Origin: Deltaproteobacteria bacterium | GTDB lineage: Bacteria > Desulfobacterota > DSM-4660 > Desulfatiglandales > HGW-15 | DNA length: 10,884 nucleotides | Reading direction: 5' to 3' | Assembly (NCBI GenBank): GCA_016932235.1 | Contig: JAFGDF010000234.1 | Coordinates: forward strand, 1-10,884 | In this document: positions 7,488 to 10,884 of the stretch, piece by piece | Layout of the letters: each line of letters starts with the position of its first letter | How positions within the stretch are numbered: position 1 is the first letter of the stretch | Program-made: the position numbers and the translations under genes | The notes under the pieces: generated by a model | Databases searched by the model: none | What the model saw: only the letters and a program-made list of their open reading frames with translations | Told to the model about the DNA's origin: nothing

Positions 7488-7670
7488 TCATTGATTCTTG
7501 CGACTATAACCCGGCTTGGATGCAGTATTTATACTTTTGTAGTTATCATCAAGAAGGGCCTGAAACGATGCTCCAATGCTTCTGAATTGGTATATTGACC
7601 ATACCCCGGCCACACACAACATTATCGCAAGGATCAAAAAACCTGACAGAATTTTGATTCTCAGCCCCAT
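7488..7670 (-). CDS. Truncated sensor-kinase/chemoreceptor N-terminus (60 codons)
   Basis: The product starts MGLRIKILSGFLILAIMLCV, with a single membrane segment at about residues 5-27. It continues with the start of an extracytoplasmic helix (SIYQFRSIGASFQALLDDNY). This is the layout of the N-terminus of membrane-bound histidine kinases and chemoreceptors, where a four-helix sensor domain would follow. Here the similarity stops near residue 50, and a short tail (SKPGYSRKNQ) leads to the stop. A good Shine-Dalgarno, AGGAGAGGA at 7678-7686, precedes the ATG, so a small membrane peptide could still be made. It lies between the permease (56-base gap) and the soluble kinase (92-base gap), all in the same direction. 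Most likely the relic of a deleted sensor gene. A functional small membrane partner of the downstream kinase is a less likely alternative. Confidence 0.5.
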   Translation of the reverse strand: MGLRIKILSGFLILAIMLCVAGVWSIYQFRSIGASFQALLDDNYKSINTASKPGYSRKNQ

Positions 7671-7726
7671 ATATTAATCCTCTCCTGAAATACGTCTTTT
7701 GATATAATAATAGCCACACTACATCT

Positions 7727-9970
7727 TTACGCCATCAGATCGGTCTCGCCGGAAGAGCATGTCATAAGAGTGGTCGGGAGTCCTGAGAGCATTTCCTGAA
7801 AATATCCATGGAATTTCTCGGCGTTATTTTCCCCTGGCGCCTTAAACCCCAAGAATAGGACCGAGGCGTCACCGGAATGCCGGTTAATGACTTCGTTAAA
7901 AGGGGCATCCGAAACCAGGACTTCCACCTCGGCCTTGATTCTCGCCGAATTTATTAATTCACGGAGTGCCTGTGCCGCCGGTTCCCGTCCTGCTTCATCC
8001 CGGATCAGGCGGAGGAGGCGCACCCTTGCCCGTGACCATTCCCAGTTCAGGGTCAGGAGGTGGGCCATAAGTACCATCAGGAATCCGTTTTCCTGGCCGC
8101 GCCACCATATATCAATCCGTCGGGAAATGCTTCCCCTCGGGAGTCCCTTATCCCATAAAAGGATCAAGCTCTTGCCGACCAGAAGCACCGAATTAATACG
8201 GTTAATGAATGAACCTGCTCGCTTTGGATCCGATGACCACCCCATAAGAATGATATTGGGATGGAGGGGGCCTATCGGCTGCCCTTGAATAAGAGCCGAA
8301 AGGCCTTCATCAAGGTTTCGCGAGACAACAACCGTTGATAAGGCCTCAAAATTATTCTCCTCCAGAAAACGCCTTAACTGGGAAAGGGCCGTTTCTCTCA
8401 AATGGGCAATATCCGCCAGATCTCCCACAAGAACACGAGCGATGGTAACAATACCCCGTTCCTCTCCTATCCAGAGCGCATACATTGTCAGTGTCAACCG
8501 GGTCTCCGGATCTCCTGCCAGGACCAGTAGCGTGGGACGCCAGTTTTTCGGGTCCACCGGTCTCTTTGCCAGTTTGAGGAGATTATCACGTAAACGTGAA
8601 TAGATAAAACCCCAGCGAGCATCTCCGAACCGGACCTTCAGCACTTTCCGGCGGAGAAGTGTATACAATATAATAAGGAAAGCCGCCGCCGTCACTGCTG
8701 CCCGGATATCAATCAGGGAAGCGGCGAATGCGCAACCGGCCGCTCCCAGTATTGCCGGAAACCAGTGATAAAATCTGAACCTCGGCCTGAAAGAGGGATT
8801 CCCTGCAAATGATTCAATAAAGGCGGCCAGATTAACCATCCCATAGGTATAAAGAAAAAACATGGTCACGATTGAGGCGATTAAGTTAAATGCGCCCCCC
8901 TGTGAATCCTTTCCGGCCCAGAAAATAACCACGATAGTGATGGCGAACGTGAGAAGCAGGGCCCTTTGCGGTTCGTCTCCTCTCAGGGAACCCCTGGCAA
9001 AGGGACGGAGCGGGGGGATAACATCGTCCCGGGCCACGGCCTGTAAGACCCTGGGTGCCCCTAAAAAAGAGCCGAGCGCGCTGGAAAGGGTCGCGGCAAA
9101 AACGCCCGCGACAACAAGAAATCCCGTCCCGAAAAGGGCCTGCATCCTGAGAGTTTCGAAAGAGGCGTCAATCAATTGTAACCGTGTCTGTGAACCCCCG
9201 CATAAAAAGATCTGGATGACATAGATAACGAAACCGACCCCCACGGCAGACAAAGTCCCTAAAGGGATCGCGCGCCCGGGATTTTCAAGATCCCCCGACA
9301 TGTTCACTCCTGCCATGATCCCGGTAACAGCCGGAAAGTATATCGCAAAAATAGTCCAGAATGAAATGGAAGGATGACTATAGACAGGGGACCAATTTTG
9401 ATGGAAGAGCCCTGATTGAAAATTCACCGCAGCACCCCCCATGAATGCCACTATCGAAATCCCCAGAATGGACATAATAAGATACTGTGTCTTAACGGCC
9501 CACTTTGCTCCCACATAAGAGATTCCGAAAAGAACCGCTGCGACCACCATGCAGATCATCTGAAAATGCAGGGAAAGGTCGGGAAATGTCCTGACCAGCG
9601 CCTCGCTGAAGCCCAGGATATAGAAAGGCACGGAGATTGCCTGCGCAAAAAAGAGGGCCAGGCCGATCGCCCCTCCGAACTCCGGTCCCAGGGCCCTTGA
9701 AATCATAAAATAAGCTCCACCGCCCGCCACGGCCGTATTAGTAGAGACCGCGGATATGGATAAGGAGGTGAGGGTGGTAATGCTTTTGGCGATAAGCAGG
9801 ATCAGCAAAGCGTGAAAGATGCCGGCCTGGCCGATCACATAACCGGCCCGCATAAACATAATCACCCCGAGGATGGTCAGGATGGAAGGCGTAAATACAC
9901 CCCCAAACGCCCCTAACTGATTAGAGGCCCGGCCGGCTTCTCTTTCATCTCCATTCTTTCCGGAAGGCAT
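7727..9970 (-). CDS. SLC12-type cation-chloride cotransporter-like permease (APC superfamily)
   Basis: A 747-residue integral membrane transporter of the amino acid-polyamine-cation fold, SLC12 branch. Residues 1 to about 445 hold about 12 hydrophobic segments. The first is the diagnostic FGGVFTPSILTILGVIMFMR (23-42) with its broken TM1 glycine region, followed by GGGAYFMISRALGPEFGGAIG, VNMSGDLENPGRAIPLG and ALGSFLGAPRVLQAVARD. Residues from about 450 to 747 form a soluble C-terminal domain with alternating strands and helices (RPTLLVLAGDPETR, PNIILMGWSSD, DASVLFLGF), as in SLC12 proteins. Eukaryotic relatives move Na+/K+ with Cl-. The substrate of bacterial members is not established, so I give none. 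AAGGA at 9977-9981, six bases before the ATG, supports the start. It is the first gene of the minus-strand run and faces away from the plus-strand LapA-domain gene. Confidence 0.88.
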   Translation of the reverse strand: MPSGKNGDEREAGRASNQLGAFGGVFTPSILTILGVIMFMRAGYVIGQAGIFHALLILLIAKSITTLTSLSISAVSTNTAVAGGGAYFMISRALGPEFGGAIGLALFFAQAISVPFYILGFSEALVRTFPDLSLHFQMICMVVAAVLFGISYVGAKWAVKTQYLIMSILGISIVAFMGGAAVNFQSGLFHQNWSPVYSHPSISFWTIFAIYFPAVTGIMAGVNMSGDLENPGRAIPLGTLSAVGVGFVIYVIQIFLCGGSQTRLQLIDASFETLRMQALFGTGFLVVAGVFAATLSSALGSFLGAPRVLQAVARDDVIPPLRPFARGSLRGDEPQRALLLTFAITIVVIFWAGKDSQGGAFNLIASIVTMFFLYTYGMVNLAAFIESFAGNPSFRPRFRFYHWFPAILGAAGCAFAASLIDIRAAVTAAAFLIILYTLLRRKVLKVRFGDARWGFIYSRLRDNLLKLAKRPVDPKNWRPTLLVLAGDPETRLTLTMYALWIGEERGIVTIARVLVGDLADIAHLRETALSQLRRFLEENNFEALSTVVVSRNLDEGLSALIQGQPIGPLHPNIILMGWSSDPKRAGSFINRINSVLLVGKSLILLWDKGLPRGSISRRIDIWWRGQENGFLMVLMAHLLTLNWEWSRARVRLLRLIRDEAGREPAAQALRELINSARIKAEVEVLVSDAPFNEVINRHSGDASVLFLGFKAPGENNAEKFHGYFQEMLSGLPTTLMTCSSGETDLMA

Positions 9971-10062
9971 GTCGAATCCTTATAAAGGGTATCCCCGGTG
10001 AAGGACTTATAAATATTTAGCGCCTGGGAAAATATCGCTCCATAATTTGACCTATGATTCAG

Positions 10063-10090
10063 AATATATTTTTAACTATACTTCAATCAA
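10063..10090 (-). promoter_or_regulatory. Candidate sigma-70 promoter for the permease
   Basis: On the minus strand TTGATT (10090-10085) and TATATT (10068-10063) are separated by 16 bases, about 93 bases before the permease start. The hexamers are good but the region is AT-rich, so chance matches are expected. Confidence 0.35.
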
Positions 10091-10199
10091 ACGAAAAAGC
10101 AAAGACCGTCAAAGATTTCCAATAGGCAATACCTTACACGATTATCCTTCGGCTATGCTTTTATCCATGATCTTTTCTGTAAAAAGTTAATATTTTGGC

Positions 10200-10228
10200 T
10201 TGATTCCTTTTCAATTTGGTATCATTAT
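10200..10228 (+). promoter_or_regulatory. Candidate promoter of the LapA-domain/channel operon
   Basis: TTGATT (10200-10205) and CATTAT (10223-10228) with a 17-base spacer lie about 60 bases before the LapA-domain start. The -10 box is weak, and overlapping AT-rich alternatives (TATTATA just downstream) exist. Confidence 0.3.
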
Positions 10229-10254
10229 TATTATATCTTAAGAAATACATTATT

Positions 10255-10269
10255 CGGTTTCTGAAACCG
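10255..10269 (+). promoter_or_regulatory. 15-bp palindrome upstream of the LapA-domain gene, possible operator
   Basis: CGGTTTCTGAAACCG is a perfect 7-bp inverted repeat around a single central base, ending three bases before the Shine-Dalgarno (10273-10280). Its position just downstream of the likely -10 region fits an operator for a dimeric repressor. As RNA, the 1-base loop would be strained, so a DNA site is more likely than a hairpin. The regulator is not known. Confidence 0.45.
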
Positions 10270-10285
10270 GTCAAGGAGGATCATT

Positions 10286-10507
10286 ATGAATATTAAATTA
10301 ATAGCCGGTTTAATCTTAATATGTCTGATTGTTATTTTTTCAATTCAGAATACCGCTGTCGTGGAAATCAAACTCTTTTTCTGGACTATTTCAATGTCAA
10401 GGGTCCTGCTGATGTTCCTGCTTTTAGCCATAGGAATTTTCATGGGATGGCTGCTCAGCAGTTATTCAATGCATCGCAAAAAGGATCAAAGCACCGAAGA
10501 ATATTAA
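10286..10507 (+). CDS. LapA-domain (DUF1049) inner-membrane protein
   Basis: A 73-residue protein with two hydrophobic helices, the layout of the LapA/DUF1049 family. Segment one is KLIAGLILICLIVIFSIQNT (4-23) with the hallmark Q-N before a short extracytoplasmic strand (VVEIKLFFW). Segment two (SRVLLMFLLLAIGIFMGWLL, about 38-57) is followed by a basic tail (HRKKD) that should face the cytoplasm. In E. coli LapA works with LapB in lipopolysaccharide assembly control, but no lapB is seen here and many family members are of unknown role. A strong AAGGAGGA at 10273-10280, five bases before the ATG, sets the start. The channel gene follows after 19 bases, so the two are likely cotranscribed. The stop codon lies inside a 20-bp palindrome. 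Confidence 0.82.
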   Translation: MNIKLIAGLILICLIVIFSIQNTAVVEIKLFFWTISMSRVLLMFLLLAIGIFMGWLLSSYSMHRKKDQSTEEY

Positions 10508-10515
10508 TATTCTTC
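10496..10515 (+). repeat. Perfect 20-bp palindrome across the LapA-domain stop codon
   Basis: GAAGAATATTAATATTCTTC is its own reverse complement over all 20 bases. It covers the last three codons and the TAA of the LapA-domain gene and ends one base before the GGAGGA of the next gene. In RNA it could form an 8-bp stem with a TTAA loop beside that ribosome binding site. There is no T-tract, so it is not a typical intrinsic terminator. Confidence 0.6.
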
Positions 10516-10526
10516 CGGAGGAACAT

Positions 10527-10884
10527 ATGGATTCCATTCTGCAATTTGAGATAGCCGGTAATACACTGTGGCGAATTCTCCTCTTATTTTTTATTATTCT
10601 CATTTCCCTCTTTATTGGAAAGATCGGGAAAATGCTCCTGCAAAAATCAAGCAGGGAATTGGAAAACCGGCAACGGCCTTTTGCCGCCGCATCATTGAAT
10701 GCCCTAAGCCGCAGCATCCTTTTCTTATCAGCCTCAGTGGGCATTGCCCTGTCTCTTCCCATACTTGAACTGAAATCACAGGTGGCCGAAATATCAGACA
10801 CCGCGAGTGGGATTCTTCTGACTATCGGTATCGGCTACTTTTTATTCTGGCTTGTCGAGATTCCAAGCGTCTGGCTTGCAAAAA
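10527..10884 (+). CDS. MscS-type mechanosensitive channel, N-terminal part (cut by window edge)
   Basis: From ATG at 10527 the frame stays open to the right edge (119 codons). It shows three hydrophobic segments at about residues 14-37 (WRILLLFFIILISLFIG), 59-80 (SILFLSASVGIALSLPIL) and 93-118 (GILLTIGIGYFLFWLVEIPS), separated by a basic, charged cytoplasmic loop (QKSSRELENRQRP) and a short outer loop. This is the N-terminal transmembrane layout of many larger MscS-family channels. The pore helix and MS-channel beta domain would lie beyond the window, so the call is by pattern, not by the diagnostic domain. GGAGGA (10517-10522) precedes the start. It follows the LapA-domain gene by 19 bases, suggesting one envelope/osmotic-stress transcript. 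Another multi-helix membrane protein remains possible. Confidence 0.68.
   Translation, partial: MDSILQFEIAGNTLWRILLLFFIILISLFIGKIGKMLLQKSSRELENRQRPFAAASLNALSRSILFLSASVGIALSLPILELKSQVAEISDTASGILLTIGIGYFLFWLVEIPSVWLAK

Larger units (their letters stand above)
9971..10285. other. Divergent intergenic region between permease and LapA-domain gene
   Basis: AT-rich non-coding stretch of 315 bases. It must hold the promoters of both outward-facing transcripts. Candidates are given separately: a minus-strand TTGATT/TATATT pair, a plus-strand TTGATT box and the 15-bp palindrome next to the LapA-domain gene. I see no terminator, RNA gene or riboswitch-like structure in the rest. Confidence 0.6.

Noticed and set aside
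10496..10515. Intrinsic terminator between the LapA-domain and channel genes
   Set aside because: The stem is AT-rich and no run of T follows; the next ribosome site begins after one base.
10466..10801. A 111-codon minus-strand ORF opposite the channel gene
   Set aside because: The plus-strand frame has a strong Shine-Dalgarno and a transmembrane layout. The minus-strand ORF is Arg/Ser-rich shadow sequence with no ribosome site.

Overview
The window looks like a chromosomal segment of a Gram-negative, probably anaerobic bacterium of the Desulfobacterota/deltaproteobacterial type. This is inferred from the style of the multi-PAS histidine kinase and the LapA-domain protein, not from any marker gene. 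There are no rRNA or tRNA genes, CRISPR arrays or intact transposases.

Nearly everything from 1 to 9970 is on the minus strand. Read in the direction of transcription, it begins with a large SLC12-type (cation-chloride cotransporter-like) permease (9970-7727). Next is a 60-codon ORF that looks like only the N-terminal membrane anchor of a sensor kinase (7670-7488). Then comes a soluble 931-residue hybrid of three PAS domains, a GAF domain and a histidine kinase (7395-4600), with an unusual five-cysteine insertion near its C-terminus. A degraded stretch of about 0.9 kb (4599-3696) follows. It holds the N-terminal half of an HNH restriction-endonuclease-like gene broken by an in-frame TGA, a tail that no longer resembles the family and is rich in small inverted repeats, and an unassigned 63-codon ORF. 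Last is a tightly coupled pair: an SbcD/YhaO-type metallo-nuclease (3695-2442) and a YhaN/SbcC-type coiled-coil ATPase (start 2442, running off the left edge) whose start codon shares one base with the upstream stop codon.

After a divergent intergenic region (9971-10285), the plus strand carries a short LapA-domain membrane protein (10286-10507) and the first 119 codons of a likely MscS-type mechanosensitive channel (10527 to the right edge). These two probably form an envelope/osmotic operon. A perfect 20-bp palindrome covers the junction between them, and a 15-bp operator-like palindrome lies just before the first gene.

Functionally the window combines DNA-end processing (YhaO-YhaN), orphan signalling (a kinase with no response regulator in view) and ion/osmotic membrane functions. 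I see no convincing new multi-gene system. The most distinctive signals are the kinase cysteine cluster, the decaying HNH locus with its inverted-repeat block, and the palindromes flanking the LapA-domain gene.
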